Below, piece by piece: positions 7,039 through 16,601 of a stretch of 64,000 nucleotides of DNA (positions are counted from its first letter, which is position 1; each line of letters opens with the position of its first letter). The stretch comes from CAWEQO01 sp963811225. GTDB lineage: Bacteria; Chloroflexota; Anaerolineae; Anaerolineales; Anaerolineaceae. The notes beneath the pieces were generated by a model that saw only the letters and a list, made by a program, of their open reading frames with translations, had not been told where the DNA came from and made no database searches. Where the stretch lies: positions 274,240 to 338,239 of the forward strand of contig CAWEQO010000013.1 of assembly GCA_963811225.1 (NCBI GenBank). Direction: 5' to 3'. Both the position numbers and the translations under genes were made by a program.

Positions 7039-7969
7039 TGTTGCACCAAAAAACCAGGCAAGCGGAAGCCAGGATCTGGTCGACCTGTACTTCAATGAAG
7101 TGTCTGAAGTACCTTTGCTGACACATGATGAAGAGATTGATCTGGCGCAAAGAATTGAGCGCGGGCACCAGGCTCGTCATAAGCTGGTGGAGGGCGAATT
7201 CGACGAAGAAGAGCACAACAAACTCGTTCGCCAGATCACAGATGGCCAGGACGCAATCGAGCAATTAATCACCGCAAATTCTAGATTGGTGATCAGCATT
7301 GCCAAAAAATATACCAATTACGGCGTCCCGTTTAGCGATCTGATCCAAGAAGGCAATATCGGCTTAATGCGAGCCGTAAAAAAGTTTGATTACCGTCGTG
7401 GATTTAAATTCAGCACTTATGCCACCTGGTGGATTCGCCAGGCGGTTACGCGCGCTTTGGCGATGCAGGCCAGAACCATCCGCCTGCCTGTCCATAAAGA
7501 GGATGAAGTATCACAAATCCGGCGCGCCCAACGCCAACTAACCCAGAGACTCGGACGACGCCCATCGACGACAGAGCTGGGGGAAATGCTGGGAATTTCA
7601 AAAGCGCAGGTGGAAAAAACCCTGCAAGAATCGCAGCATACTGTGTCTTTGGAAACGCCGGTTGGCGATGAAGAAGGCACCGTGTTGGCCGATCTGATCG
7701 AGGATGAACGGGCCCCGGAACCTGAGGAAGTGGCAGCCTACCAGCTGATGCGTGAAAACCTCAACCGGGTGCTCGAAGAACTACCGCAGCGCGAGCGCCA
7801 TATTTTACGATTGCGCTACGGGCTGGTCGACGGACAGTTCCATACCTTCCGTGAGGTTGGTAAAATGATTGGCGTGACGCATGAGCGGGTGCGCCAGATC
7901 GAGGCGACTGCACTTCGCCGCCTGCGCAAGTCGGGCGCGACCATCAAGCTGCGACGCTGCCTCGAATAG
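7025..7969 (+). CDS. RNA polymerase sigma factor, RpoD/SigA type
   Basis: 314 residues with region 1.2 (DLVDLYFNEVSEVPLLTHDE), the hallmark region 2 (LIQEGNIGLMRAVKKFDY, then FSTYATWWIRQAV) that binds and melts the -10 element, region 3 (LPVHKEDEVSQIRRAQ) and region 4 with the -35 helix-turn-helix (MIGVTHERVRQIEATAL). It lacks region 1.1, so it is shorter than E. coli RpoD; it may be the principal factor of this organism or a group-2 paralogue. GGGAG precedes ATG 7025. A good terminator follows at 7991. Confidence 0.85.
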   Translation: MLQTDVAPKNQASGSQDLVDLYFNEVSEVPLLTHDEEIDLAQRIERGHQARHKLVEGEFDEEEHNKLVRQITDGQDAIEQLITANSRLVISIAKKYTNYGVPFSDLIQEGNIGLMRAVKKFDYRRGFKFSTYATWWIRQAVTRALAMQARTIRLPVHKEDEVSQIRRAQRQLTQRLGRRPSTTELGEMLGISKAQVEKTLQESQHTVSLETPVGDEEGTVLADLIEDERAPEPEEVAAYQLMRENLNRVLEELPQRERHILRLRYGLVDGQFHTFREVGKMIGVTHERVRQIEATALRRLRKSGATIKLRRCLE

Positions 7970-7990
7970 ATTTGCAAGTGCGCATATTTC

Positions 7991-8022
7991 AGCCCCGGAG
8001 GAAATCTCCGGGGCTGTTTGTT
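7991..8022 (+). terminator. Rho-independent terminator of the sigma factor gene
   Basis: AGCCCCGGAG, five-base loop, CTCCGGGGCT, then GTTTGTTT, directly after the stop codon at 7969. Confidence 0.85.
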
Positions 8023-8192
8023 TAATGGCTGATAGCAAAGCCAGTGATCGCAGGATCCGAAGCATAAAGTGGCCCTATGCTGTTAGCCGATTTTGGCATA
8101 AAATGATAAAGCCAGTTGGTTGAGCGGCTGGCATTTCCAGCAAACAGATGGAAAGCACCTTGCAAGCCTGCCCCAAATGGAGAAACGAGAAG

Positions 8193-9665
8193 ATGATGCG
8201 GATCCCGATCAACCGTGAGAGCAATATCCCCTTATACCAGCAGATCGAACAGTTTTTGCGGGATGAAATCTTATCGGCCGCGCTGCCGGCAGACACGCGC
8301 CTGCCGTCCAGCCGTGAGCTGGCAGCCGGGCTGGGCGTCAACCGCATCACGATTTCGAACGCATACGCCGACCTGGAGGCTGAGGGGCTGGTATACAGCA
8401 AGCCGGGCAGCGGCACGTATGTTGCGCCGCTGGAAGACCAGGAGATCGGAGTGAGCGGGGAGGAGGACGAAGAGTGGCCGCTGTGGCAGAAGATGTTGAG
8501 CCAGCGGGCGCCTGACCGCCTGCGCCATCCGTACCCGGGTTTCGCCAATGGGCTCGGGCATCCCTCGCGCGACACCATTGACCTGTCGATGGGCTCTGGA
8601 GCGGACGATTTTTTCCCGGTCGATGAGTTCCGCAAGTCGATTGATACGGTGCTGCGCCGCGACCGCAACGACGCCATCGGCTACGGTGAGCGGGCGGGGC
8701 ACTACCCGCTGCGGCGGACAATCGCCCACATCCTGGTCAACCAGGGCGTGCCGTGCCAGCCGGAGAACGTGCTGATCACGACCGGCTCGCAGCAAGCGCT
8801 GATGCTGGTGGCGCACCTGTTATTGCGCCCGGGGGACACGGTGCTGGTGGAGAGCCCCAGCTACAGCGCGGCGCTGGACCTGTTCGCCTCGCTGGGCGTA
8901 AGGCTGGTGGGGGCGCCCATGGATGAGGAGGGCATGCGGACTGATCTGCTGGAGGACCTGCTGCGGACGGTGCAGCCACAGTTGATCTACACCATTCCCA
9001 CCTTCCACAACCCGACCGGCACCTGCCTGAGCGGATCCCGGCGGCGGCAGCTGATCGCCCTGGCGGGACGGTTCAACGTGCCGATCCTGGAGGACGAATT
9101 TGTGGGCGATCTGCGCTACGATGGGCGCTCGCAGCCGGCGCTGAAGGCGTTCGACAGCGGCAACAACGTGATCTATACCGGCACATTCTCGAAGATGCTG
9201 ATGCCGGGGCTGCGAATTGGATATATCGTGGCGAATGGGCCCGTATACGAGAACCTGCTGGAGCTGAAGCGGATCAACGACCTGGCCACGTCGGATTTAA
9301 TCCAGCGGACGCTGGACACGTACATCAATGTGGGACGCTACCAGTCCTATCTACGCAAGGCGTGCCGGGAGTATCGCTCCAGACGGGATGCGACTGCGAG
9401 CGCCATCGAGCGCCGGCTGCCGAAGGAGGCGCAGTTTAACCTTCCGCAAGGAGGGCTGTTCATCTGGCTGCGGCTGCCGCCCGGTGTAATGGATGAGCAG
9501 GTGGTCAGGGCTGCGGCAGAAGAAAAACTTGCGCTGACGCCAGGATGCGCATACTTCCCCGGGCAGGAGGAGCACGGGTTCTTGCGGTTGAACTTCGCCA
9601 GGTACAACGAAGAGACGATGGAGGAAGGGATCAAGCGCCTGGGGAGGGCAATCGAGAGAGCCTAA
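8193..9665 (+). CDS. MocR-family GntR/aminotransferase transcriptional regulator
   Basis: An N-terminal GntR winged helix (PLYQQIEQFLRDEILSA, then LPSSRELAAGLGVNRITIS) is fused to a fold-type I aminotransferase domain with the PLP lysine in TGTFSKMLMPGLRIGY and the substrate-binding TIPTFHNPTGTCLSG. MocR proteins use bound PLP as an effector and control B6, GABA, taurine or amino-acid genes. An upstream ATG at 8148 is possible, but ATG 8193, with GGAG before it, begins exactly at the conserved domain edge and is preferred (490 residues). No partner operon is adjacent; downstream genes are DNA repair. Confidence 0.85.
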   Translation: MMRIPINRESNIPLYQQIEQFLRDEILSAALPADTRLPSSRELAAGLGVNRITISNAYADLEAEGLVYSKPGSGTYVAPLEDQEIGVSGEEDEEWPLWQKMLSQRAPDRLRHPYPGFANGLGHPSRDTIDLSMGSGADDFFPVDEFRKSIDTVLRRDRNDAIGYGERAGHYPLRRTIAHILVNQGVPCQPENVLITTGSQQALMLVAHLLLRPGDTVLVESPSYSAALDLFASLGVRLVGAPMDEEGMRTDLLEDLLRTVQPQLIYTIPTFHNPTGTCLSGSRRRQLIALAGRFNVPILEDEFVGDLRYDGRSQPALKAFDSGNNVIYTGTFSKMLMPGLRIGYIVANGPVYENLLELKRINDLATSDLIQRTLDTYINVGRYQSYLRKACREYRSRRDATASAIERRLPKEAQFNLPQGGLFIWLRLPPGVMDEQVVRAAAEEKLALTPGCAYFPGQEEHGFLRLNFARYNEETMEEGIKRLGRAIERA

Positions 9666-9913
9666 CGCTGCCTGCAGGGGCGCTTCGCTAAATGGCAAAG
9701 AGGGGTTAGGGAAAACAAGTCGTCTTCCGCATTAATTAACTCATTTTCTCATATCCATTAAAATGAAAGAGGAATACACACGGTCCGGGGGGAGCCAGAC
9801 ACCGTTACGCCTTTCCATCCAGTTGAGCATTGACCCTCGCGATCGCCCGCTCCGTGACTCGCTTATTGGTGCGTCCCTTCCTATAAAGGGGCAAGTGGAA
9901 TTGGAGGTAATTG

Positions 9914-10692
9914 ATGCGACCGATATGGTCTGGGGCCATCAGCTTTGGCCTCATTTATATCCCTGTAAAACTGTATCCTGCGAACTCAAAACCAGGATCT
10001 GGATTTCGATCTCATCCGCCGCAAGGACATGGGCGGCATTCGCTATGCGCGCATGAGCCGCGAGACCGGTGAGGAAGTGCCCTACGAGGAGATCGTCAAG
10101 GGCTACCAGTACAGCCCGGGCAACTACGTGATGGTGGAAAATGAAGACTTCGAGCGGGCGCGCGGCGGCAAGTCAAAGGTGATCGACATTCTGAGCTTCG
10201 TCAACCTGGACGACGTCGACACGAAGTATTTCGAGAAGCCCTTCTACCTGGAGCCTACCGAAAACGCGCAGCAAGGTTATGCGCTGCTGCGGGAAGCGCT
10301 CAAGAAGACCAACAAGGCCGGGCTGGTCAAGTTCATGCTGCGGACGCGCGAGCACCTGGGCGTGCTCAAGCCCGAGAATGACCTGATCTTGCTGGATCAG
10401 ATGCGTTATGCGGCCGAAATCCGCAGTCCGGAGGAGTTGGAGCTGCCCGGCAACGAGGAAGTCGGCAGTCGTGAGCTGGAGATGGCGGTGCGACTGATCG
10501 ACCAGCTAACCCAGCCTTGGAACCCCGAGCAGTACCGCGACACGTATATCGACGAGCTGCGTGAGGTGATCCAGAAGAAGGCGGAGGGCCAGGAGCTGGC
10601 CCCGGTGAAAGAAGAGGAGATCCCAACCGAAGTGACCGACCTGTTTGCCCGGCTCAGCGAGAAGTCTCGACAAGGCCCGCAAGAAAAGCTAG
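9914..10692 (+). pseudogene. ku: Ku protein of bacterial end joining, two single-base frameshifts
   Basis: ATG 9914 follows GGAGG by six bases and reads MRPIWSGAISFGLIYIPVKL, the typical Ku start. One surplus base near 9987 (GAACTCAAAACC) shifts the frame: without it the protein runs QNQDLDFDLIRRKDMGG into the long intact part (YARMSRETGEEVPYEEIVKG). A second surplus A near 10663 breaks the tail: without it the end reads SESLDKARKKS and stops at TAG 10690-10692, ten bases before ligD. Repaired, the protein has about 258 residues, normal for bacterial Ku, a homodimeric ring that binds double-strand ends and recruits LigD. Either a recent double mutation or sequencing error; the rest is perfectly conserved. 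Confidence 0.8.
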
Positions 10693-10701
10693 GCCGGATC
10701 G

Positions 10702-13260
10702 ATGCCCCTGGAGGATTACCGGAAGAAGCGCAATTTCCAGCAGACCTCCGAACCGGCGGGAGAGATCGAAACCGCCGGCGAGGGTCCGCTGCGCTTTGTG
10801 GTACAAAAGCATCAGGCCAGCCACTTACACTACGATTTCCGTCTGGAGCTGAACGGCATCCTCCTCAGTTGGGCCGTGCCACATGGGCCGTCGCTGGACC
10901 CGTCCGAGCGGCGGCTGGCGATGCGCACCGAAGACCACCCCCTCTCTTACCGCAGCTTCGAGGGCATCATTCCCGAGGGGAATTACGGCGCGGGGACGGT
11001 CATGGTATGGGACCGGGGCTTATATCACACGCCGGGGGCAGCCGGGCGGACGGATAACGAGCGCCAGATGCGGCGTGGGTTGGAGATCGGCCACATCCAC
11101 GTGGTGCTGGAGGGGGAAAAGCTCAAGGGACAGTTTCACCTGATCCGGATGAAGAAAGAAGAAGGGGACTGGCTGCTGATCAAGGCGGACGACGCGTATG
11201 CCACGCAGTTGGACATCCTCACGGAAGACCGCTCGGTATTGAGCGGCCTTTCAATGCAGGAAATCCGGGCAAGCGCCGAAGAGCAGGCGGAGGAGGAAGA
11301 AGAACCAGAGCCGCCCACCAACATCGACCTGAGCCGGTTCGACCTGACCGGCGCGGTGCGCAGCCCAATGCCGACCGAGATCACACCCATGGCGGCGCGG
11401 CTGGCAGATGAGCCGTTCGAGAAGCCGGACTGGCTGTACGAGATCAAGTGGGACGGCTTCCGGGGCGTGGCGGAGGTGCATCCGGGTGAGGCGAACCTGT
11501 ACTCGCGGCACCAGTTGGATTACCAGAAGGAATTCCCTCCCATTGTGGAGGCGCTGCGACAGCTGGGCTTCGAGGCGGTGCTGGATGGCGAAGTGGTGGT
11601 GGTGGACGAGTTAGGCCGCTCGGACTTTTTGCTGCTGCAAGAGTACCGCAAGACCGGACAGGGCACGCTGGTGTACTACGTGTTTGACCTGTTGTACCTG
11701 GAAGGCCACGACCTGATGACCCTGCCACTGTACCGGCGAAAGGAGATCCTGCAGGCGATCCTGCCGGAGATGGCGCGCATCAAGTACAGCGATCACGTCG
11801 AAGGGGAGGGGCTGGCGTTCTACCAGGCGGCGATCGACCACGGCATGGAGGGCATCATGGCCAAGGCAAAGGGCAGCCTCTACGAGCCGGGCATACGCAG
11901 CGGGAACTGGCTGAAGATCAAGACTCACCGGCGGCAAGAGGCGGTGGTCGGGGGGTACACCGAGCCGCGCGGCAACCGGCCCGACCTGGGCGCGCTGCTG
12001 TTGGGCGTGTACGATGAGCGCGGCAACCTGGTCTTCATCGGACACACGGGCGGCGGGCTAAGCCATCAGGATCTGGGGGAAATCCGGGAGACGCTCAAGG
12101 GGCTGGAGCGCAAGGATTTACCCTTTCAGACCACCCCACACACCAACCAGCCGGCCACCTGGGTGGAGCCGGAACTGGTGTGCGAGGTGCGCTTCGCCGA
12201 GTGGACCGCGTCGGGCATGATGCGCCAGCCGATCTTCGCAGGGTGGAGACCGGACAAAGACCCGCGCGACGTGCGGCGCGAGATGCCGGTGCCGGTGGAG
12301 GCTGAGCCAGAGACGCCCAAGCTGGAGCCGCGCCAAGAGCAGTCGAAGAGCGAAGAGATTGGCGGGCATGAAGTAGCGCTGACCAACCTGCAGAAGCTGT
12401 ATTATCCGGAAGACCCGCTGACCAAGGGGGACGTCATCGAGTACTACCGTACCATGGCCCGCTATATGCTTCCCTATTTGAAAGACCGGCCGCTGTTCCT
12501 CCGGCGCTACCCCAACGGCATCCACGGCAGCAGCTTTTTTCAGAAGGATGTCGACGACGTGCCCGATTGGGTACAAACAGTGGAGATCGAATCGGACACG
12601 AGCGGCAACAAGATCAACTACATCGTCTGCCAGGACGAAGCCACCCTGGCATACATCGCCAACCTGGGGGCGATCGAGCTGCATCCATGGAACTCGCGGA
12701 TCGGCAAGCTGGAATTTCCAGACTACCTGGTGTTCGATCTGGATCCCTGGTCGCGACCATTCAGCGACGTGATCGAGGTGGCCTTGCAGTTCCATCAAAT
12801 CCTGGAGGAGATCGGCGCGGCCAGCCTGGTGAAGACCAGCGGGCAATCAGGACTGCACATTTTCATCCCGCTGGGAGCGCATTACACATACGAGCAGGGC
12901 CGGCAGTTCGCCACCCTGATCGCCCGGCTGGTCAACACCCGCCTGCCGGATATCACCTCGATTGAGCGCAGTCCACAGAAGCGCGAGGGTAAGATGTATC
13001 TGGACGTGTTGCAAAACCGGACCGGGCAAGCGCTGATCGCGCCCTATTCCTTGCGACCGCACCCGGGCGCGCCGGTGTCCACACCGCTGCGATGGGCGGA
13101 GGTGCGCCACGGCCTGGACCCGCTGGCATTCAATTTCCATACAGTGCAGCCGCGAGTGGCCGAACTAGGCGACCTGTGGAAGGGGGTTTTGGGGCCAGGA
13201 GTGAACATCGAAGGCAGTTTGAACGGTCTCAAAGCGCTGTGGCAGGCCCAAGTTGGATAA
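10702..13260 (+). CDS. ligD: ATP-dependent DNA ligase LigD (phosphoesterase-ligase-polymerase)
   Basis: 852 residues with three domains in the Pseudomonas order. Residues about 25-150: 3'-phosphoesterase (KHQASHLHYDFRLEL, IIPEGNYGAGTV). Residues about 220-530: ligase with the adenylated lysine in YEIKWDGFRG (Lys249), and EAVLDGEVVV and GIMAKAKGS motifs. Residues about 555-850: archaeo-eukaryotic primase-type polymerase with VFDLDPWS and SGQSGLHIFIPL metal and nucleotide motifs. An acidic linker (QAEEEEEPEPP) joins the first two. It seals and edits double-strand breaks with Ku, encoded just upstream. Confidence 0.92.
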   Translation: MPLEDYRKKRNFQQTSEPAGEIETAGEGPLRFVVQKHQASHLHYDFRLELNGILLSWAVPHGPSLDPSERRLAMRTEDHPLSYRSFEGIIPEGNYGAGTVMVWDRGLYHTPGAAGRTDNERQMRRGLEIGHIHVVLEGEKLKGQFHLIRMKKEEGDWLLIKADDAYATQLDILTEDRSVLSGLSMQEIRASAEEQAEEEEEPEPPTNIDLSRFDLTGAVRSPMPTEITPMAARLADEPFEKPDWLYEIKWDGFRGVAEVHPGEANLYSRHQLDYQKEFPPIVEALRQLGFEAVLDGEVVVVDELGRSDFLLLQEYRKTGQGTLVYYVFDLLYLEGHDLMTLPLYRRKEILQAILPEMARIKYSDHVEGEGLAFYQAAIDHGMEGIMAKAKGSLYEPGIRSGNWLKIKTHRRQEAVVGGYTEPRGNRPDLGALLLGVYDERGNLVFIGHTGGGLSHQDLGEIRETLKGLERKDLPFQTTPHTNQPATWVEPELVCEVRFAEWTASGMMRQPIFAGWRPDKDPRDVRREMPVPVEAEPETPKLEPRQEQSKSEEIGGHEVALTNLQKLYYPEDPLTKGDVIEYYRTMARYMLPYLKDRPLFLRRYPNGIHGSSFFQKDVDDVPDWVQTVEIESDTSGNKINYIVCQDEATLAYIANLGAIELHPWNSRIGKLEFPDYLVFDLDPWSRPFSDVIEVALQFHQILEEIGAASLVKTSGQSGLHIFIPLGAHYTYEQGRQFATLIARLVNTRLPDITSIERSPQKREGKMYLDVLQNRTGQALIAPYSLRPHPGAPVSTPLRWAEVRHGLDPLAFNFHTVQPRVAELGDLWKGVLGPGVNIEGSLNGLKALWQAQVG

Positions 13261-13298
13261 CAAATTCTCAAAATTGGTAAAAATCACCCTTTTTTAAG

Positions 13299-13326
13299 TT
13301 TACTTTTTTCATATATGCCGTATAAT
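13299..13326 (+). promoter_or_regulatory. Promoter of a non-coding transcript
   Basis: TTTACT at 13299-13304 and a consensus TATAAT at 13321-13326 with 16 bases between. No ORF follows on this strand; a terminator lies 175 bases downstream. Confidence 0.55.
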
Positions 13327-13332
13327 ATTATT

Positions 13333-13535
13333 CAGGTAGGGTTTTCCCTACCCCGTTTATAGGGGATTTCCCCCATGGTATCACCACCCTAATCTCTCTA
13401 GAATTAATTTAGAGAAGTAAAGGGGGAAAGTACTTCTTCTTAAATCGAATTACCGGCGAGCGTTAATCGGCGGGAGGAACGCTCGAGTTTAACCACAAGC
13501 GACACCAGTACTGCGCTGGTGTCGTTTGTATTTAT
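13333..13535 (+). ncRNA. Structured RNA candidate of about 200 nt
   Basis: Between the promoter above and a terminator (CGACACCAG, seven-base loop, CTGGTGTCG, T-rich tail, 13500-13535) the segment holds no ORF but many perfect stems: GGTAGGG/CCCTACC with a TTTT loop (13335-13352), CCCC/GGGG (13351-13365), a long-range TTTCCCCC/GGGGGAAA (13367-13374 with 13422-13429) enclosing TCTCTA/TAGAGA (13395-13415), AGAAGTA/TACTTCT (13413-13437) and CGAGCGTT/AACGCTCG (13457-13485). Some stems exclude each other, which suggests two states. Ends do not pair, so it is not 6S-like; no known RNA class is recognised. The neighbouring gene is on the other strand, so it is not a 5' leader. Confidence 0.55.
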
Positions 13536-13592
13536 ATCTCGCGCCACCCCAAGGCTGGGGTAAAGACGTCAAAGAGTTGACATTGAAGAGCA

Positions 13593-13627
13593 GCAAAAGG
13601 AACGCGCCTCGAGCGCGTTCCTTTTGC
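13593..13627 (-). terminator. Terminator of the lipoprotein pair
   Basis: 15-bp perfect stem (GCAAAAGGAACGCGC, five-base loop, complement) right after the stop at 13630 on the minus strand; it also faces the ncRNA unit and could work both ways. Confidence 0.75.
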
Positions 13628-13629
13628 AC

Positions 13630-14346
13630 TTAAGGGACTTCTGTGCCGAGGACGTCTTGCAGCGCCTGGAGGACGGTCTGATTTTGGCCCAGATAGAGCA
13701 CGATCAGGCGGTCCTTGCGGAAGAAGTGCGGCGTTCCCTGCAGTTCTACGACCTGTCCGTTCACCTCGACGCCGTTCTCAGTAATACGTACCTGCTCGGC
13801 TTCAGCCTGGCCCTGCTGCTCATACGGATAGACGTGGACCACCTCGCCGTTGACGAGGATCGGGCGGTCAGGCGCGGAGAACAGCGGCTGAGACAGCCGA
13901 TCTTGCGGGGCAGACGATACGACCTTCAGTCCCTGCCGGTTCAGGGCGGTCAAGAATTCGGGGCGACCCATGACCGGCTTGTTGGATGGGCCGGGCACCA
14001 GCACCGCTTGCCCGTTGGCGACGTGATAGACGTACTCCCTGCGGTCTTGGGCGAGCGGCACCGACAAGGTAATTTTATAACCCTGTACAGTTTGTTCGGA
14101 ACCGCTGCTGCCCGTAGAAGGAATCCCAAGATTACCCTTTTGGAGCTGCACCGGCTCAATCGAGTCGACCCGGATCGAGGACGGATCGGGCAAATCCAGC
14201 CGGTTTTGCAGATCGGTCATCGCCAGGTCGACCTGCGGCTCGGCCGTGCCGCGCAGATTTAAGCTAGCCTCTACAGAAGGGGAGCAGCCGGAAAGAACGA
14301 TCAATAATGCCCCTAACAACCAAAAAACTTTCGATAAATGTTTCAC
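13630..14346 (-). CDS. Exported lipoprotein of unknown function
   Basis: Starts with GTG 14346-14344, overlapping the stop of the upstream lipoprotein gene (GTGA), so the two are co-translated. 238 residues: a signal peptide with lipobox LLIVLSGC, then a soluble domain with no recognised motif but clear beta-rich character (YKITLSVPLAQDRREYVYHV and an ILVNGEVVHVYPYEQ pair). The C-terminal part reads DRLIVLYLGQNQTVLQALQDVLG. A partner of the adjacent lipoprotein on the outer face of the membrane is likely; no function can be named. Confidence 0.7.
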   Translation of the reverse strand: MKHLSKVFWLLGALLIVLSGCSPSVEASLNLRGTAEPQVDLAMTDLQNRLDLPDPSSIRVDSIEPVQLQKGNLGIPSTGSSGSEQTVQGYKITLSVPLAQDRREYVYHVANGQAVLVPGPSNKPVMGRPEFLTALNRQGLKVVSSAPQDRLSQPLFSAPDRPILVNGEVVHVYPYEQQGQAEAEQVRITENGVEVNGQVVELQGTPHFFRKDRLIVLYLGQNQTVLQALQDVLGTEVP

Positions 14347-14837
14347 CCAGTCTCCTTTCTTCCTATATCCGCCGGTGGATTCTTCGTGCTGGGTTGAACG
14401 ACCGGCTCGCCGAGCGTCTTCATCAGCGAAGATAGCACCTTTGGGTCTTCCCCTTTATACAAGGCCAGCATGCGGCCGCGCGACCAAAAATATGGCTTTT
14501 CGCCAAGTTCCGGGTTATAGTTGTTGGCGTTAGCAGAAATGATCTTTTGGGCCGCTACCCGCGCTGGTTCGCTCTCAAAAATAAAAACCTGGACATTATC
14601 GCCGTTCACGGTGATCAGTTGGGCAGCCACATCGAACAGCGCCTGCCCCATCTGACCTCCATCCACAACTTCTGCGCCATTGCTGCGAAGATCGTCCAGA
14701 AGCGTAAGGTAATCGTCCGGCATTTTCGCTGCCAGTCCGCCGGTTTTCTCTCCCGTGTTGGGAATGGCAGCGGCGCAGGCGGATAGCAGCAACAGGGATA
14801 CAAGCCCCACTACCATTAACCAGCTCTTCTGTTTCAT
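14343..14837 (-). CDS. Exported lipoprotein of unknown function
   Basis: ATG 14837 (with AGAGG upstream) gives a normal signal peptide (MKQKSWLMVVGLVSLLLLSAC) with the lipobox cysteine at the end; a longer frame to 14978 lacks this and is not preferred. The mature 145 residues contain a segment resembling small surface lipoproteins (DVAAQLITVNGDNVQVFIFE and YFWSRGRMLALYKGED). Such proteins report stress or bind ligands in other bacteria, but the family is not recognised. It is the first gene of a two-gene unit. Confidence 0.7.
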   Translation of the reverse strand: MKQKSWLMVVGLVSLLLLSACAAAIPNTGEKTGGLAAKMPDDYLTLLDDLRSNGAEVVDGGQMGQALFDVAAQLITVNGDNVQVFIFESEPARVAAQKIISANANNYNPELGEKPYFWSRGRMLALYKGEDPKVLSSLMKTLGEPVVQPSTKNPPADIGRKETG

Positions 14838-15048
14838 TCGACCTCTAAAACCCCCACCAGAAACAGGATATATGGGTTCAATGCCGGCAATCCCCGGAGT
14901 AAACGATTGGCAATTCATCCTGCAGAAAACGAGTGGAAGCTGTGAATGCCCTTTCTTCCACGACCGGCTCCTACACAATTAACTGTAATGGAAGGTAAAA
15001 GGGGGTTCAATCAGGGAAGTTCCTATTGAAGGATGAGGGATTCCCCTC

Positions 15049-15106
15049 GGAACGAAAAACAGCCGTCACCCGACGATGAAGTCGGGTGACGGCTGTTTTT
15101 CGTTCC
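15049..15106. terminator. 26-bp perfect hairpin between convergent-free ends
   Basis: Perfect 26-bp inverted repeat with a six-base loop (GATGAA). On the minus strand it follows the flavoprotein stop at 15112; T-rich inner parts on both arms let it act in either direction. Confidence 0.8.
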
Positions 15107-15111
15107 GGAAA

Positions 15112-16350
15112 CTACAAAGACTCAGCGATCGATTGTCCGGCGATCCAGCCGGTCGTCCAGGCATTTTGAAGGTTAAAGCCGCCGGTCAGGGCATCGATAT
15201 CGAGCACCTCGCCGGCCAGGTAGAGTCCGGAACAAACCTTGCTCTGCATGGTTTTGAAATCGACCTGATTGAGAGCGACGCCCCCGCTGGTGACGAACTC
15301 CTCTTTGAAGACGCCCTTGCCGCGGATCTGGAAGCTGCCGAGCGTGAGCTCGGCGGCCAGGCGGTTGAGGGCATTCTTGGAGGTCTCGACCCAGACACGC
15401 TCCTCCTCAATCCCTGCCGCCTCGACCAAACGCCGCCACAGTCGCTGGGGCAGCCTGCCGAGCGGATCGTGAGGAGCAACCTGTTGGCGGGGAGACTTTT
15501 CCTTGAAGGCCAGGAAGAAGTTGTAGAGGCTGTCTTGATTGTAATCGGGCAGCCAGTTAACCAGTAGATCGGCCTGGTACCTGGCATCGTGCAAGAAGCG
15601 CGCCCCCCAGGCGGAGAGGCGCAAGACAGCCGGACCGCTGAAGCCCCAGTGGGTGACCAGCAGCGGGCCTTGGGCCTCCAGGCGGGGCTCTGGGAGGCGC
15701 AAGTGAACCGGATCGACGGAGATACCGGAGAGACCCTTCAGGCGTGGATCGGGCACGGTGAAAGTGAAGAGCGAGGGCACGGGGGGAATAACGGCATGGC
15801 CGAGCGAGGCGGCCAGATCGAGCGATTGGCGGTCGCCGCCGGTCGCCAGGAGCAGGCGGCGAGAGGCAAGCCGGTGGCTGTCACGCAGGGTCAGCTCGAA
15901 ACGCCGACCCTGCCAGTCCTCGATCACTTCAACAGCAGCGACCGGGGCGTGTGTCTCGATCTCGACACCCAGGCGACGGGCTTCGTGGAGCAGCGTGCTG
16001 GTGATGGTCTCGGCCGAGTCGCTGACGGGAAAGATGCGCCCGTCCGGCTCAGTTTTGAGTGGGATGTCGCGGCGCTCGAACCAGCGCACGGTGTCGCGCG
16101 GCTGGAAGCGCTGGAAAGGCCCGAGCAGAGCGCGACCGCCATGGGGGTAGAAGCGGACAAGCTCGGCCGGATCGAAGCAGGCATTCGTCACGTTGCAGCG
16201 CCCACCGCCGGAGATGAGCACTTTGGAGAGCAGCTTGTTCCCCTTTTCCAAGATCAGTATGCGGCTGCCCGGACGGGCGGATACGCAGGTGATGGCGCCG
16301 AAAAAGCCGGCCGCGCCACCGCCGATGACGAGAAGGTCGTAGAGTTCCAT
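15112..16350 (-). CDS. HI0933/BaiN-type FAD-dependent oxidoreductase
   Basis: ATG 16350 gives MELYDLLVIGGGAAGFFGAI, a Rossmann FAD-binding start; the open frame upstream runs into the tRNA-Leu gene and is not coding. 412 residues with the family signature LISGGGRCNVTNA, DGRIFPVSDSAETI and a C-terminal LYLAGEVLDIDALTGGFNLQ FAD motif. Members reduce small unsaturated substrates or act on unknown ones; BaiN is a bile-acid enzyme. The substrate here is unknown. Terminators flank it on both sides, so it is a single-gene unit. Confidence 0.85.
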   Translation of the reverse strand: MELYDLLVIGGGAAGFFGAITCVSARPGSRILILEKGNKLLSKVLISGGGRCNVTNACFDPAELVRFYPHGGRALLGPFQRFQPRDTVRWFERRDIPLKTEPDGRIFPVSDSAETITSTLLHEARRLGVEIETHAPVAAVEVIEDWQGRRFELTLRDSHRLASRRLLLATGGDRQSLDLAASLGHAVIPPVPSLFTFTVPDPRLKGLSGISVDPVHLRLPEPRLEAQGPLLVTHWGFSGPAVLRLSAWGARFLHDARYQADLLVNWLPDYNQDSLYNFFLAFKEKSPRQQVAPHDPLGRLPQRLWRRLVEAAGIEEERVWVETSKNALNRLAAELTLGSFQIRGKGVFKEEFVTSGGVALNQVDFKTMQSKVCSGLYLAGEVLDIDALTGGFNLQNAWTTGWIAGQSIAESL

Positions 16351-16414
16351 GAAGGAATTATAGACGAAATGCAACCACACGAGACGGCAGGTCAGGGATG
16401 GCCGGAAGATTGCT

Positions 16415-16445
16415 AAAAGGCAGCAGGCCCTCCGAAGAGGGCCTG
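16415..16445 (-). terminator. Terminator of tRNA-Leu
   Basis: CAGGCCCTC, CGAA loop, GAGGGCCTG, with CCTTTT on the transcribed side, just downstream of the tRNA on the minus strand. Confidence 0.75.
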
Positions 16446-16462
16446 TGTTATAATCCTGCTGG

Positions 16463-16544
<82 letters not shown>

Positions 16545-16601
16545 ACTGAGAGCTTCATTGTATCAAAACTTCTCATAAGGATCAAGGTTTCGCAACTTAT
16601 T

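Noticed and set aside
10693..11057. Apparent Ku extension into ligD in the same frame
   Set aside because: It is out-of-frame read-through after the second frame break; the tail turns into low-quality Arg/Gly/Pro sequence while ligD is clearly coding in another frame.
13333..13535. 6S RNA
   Set aside because: The ends do not pair with each other and there is no single long rod with a central bubble.
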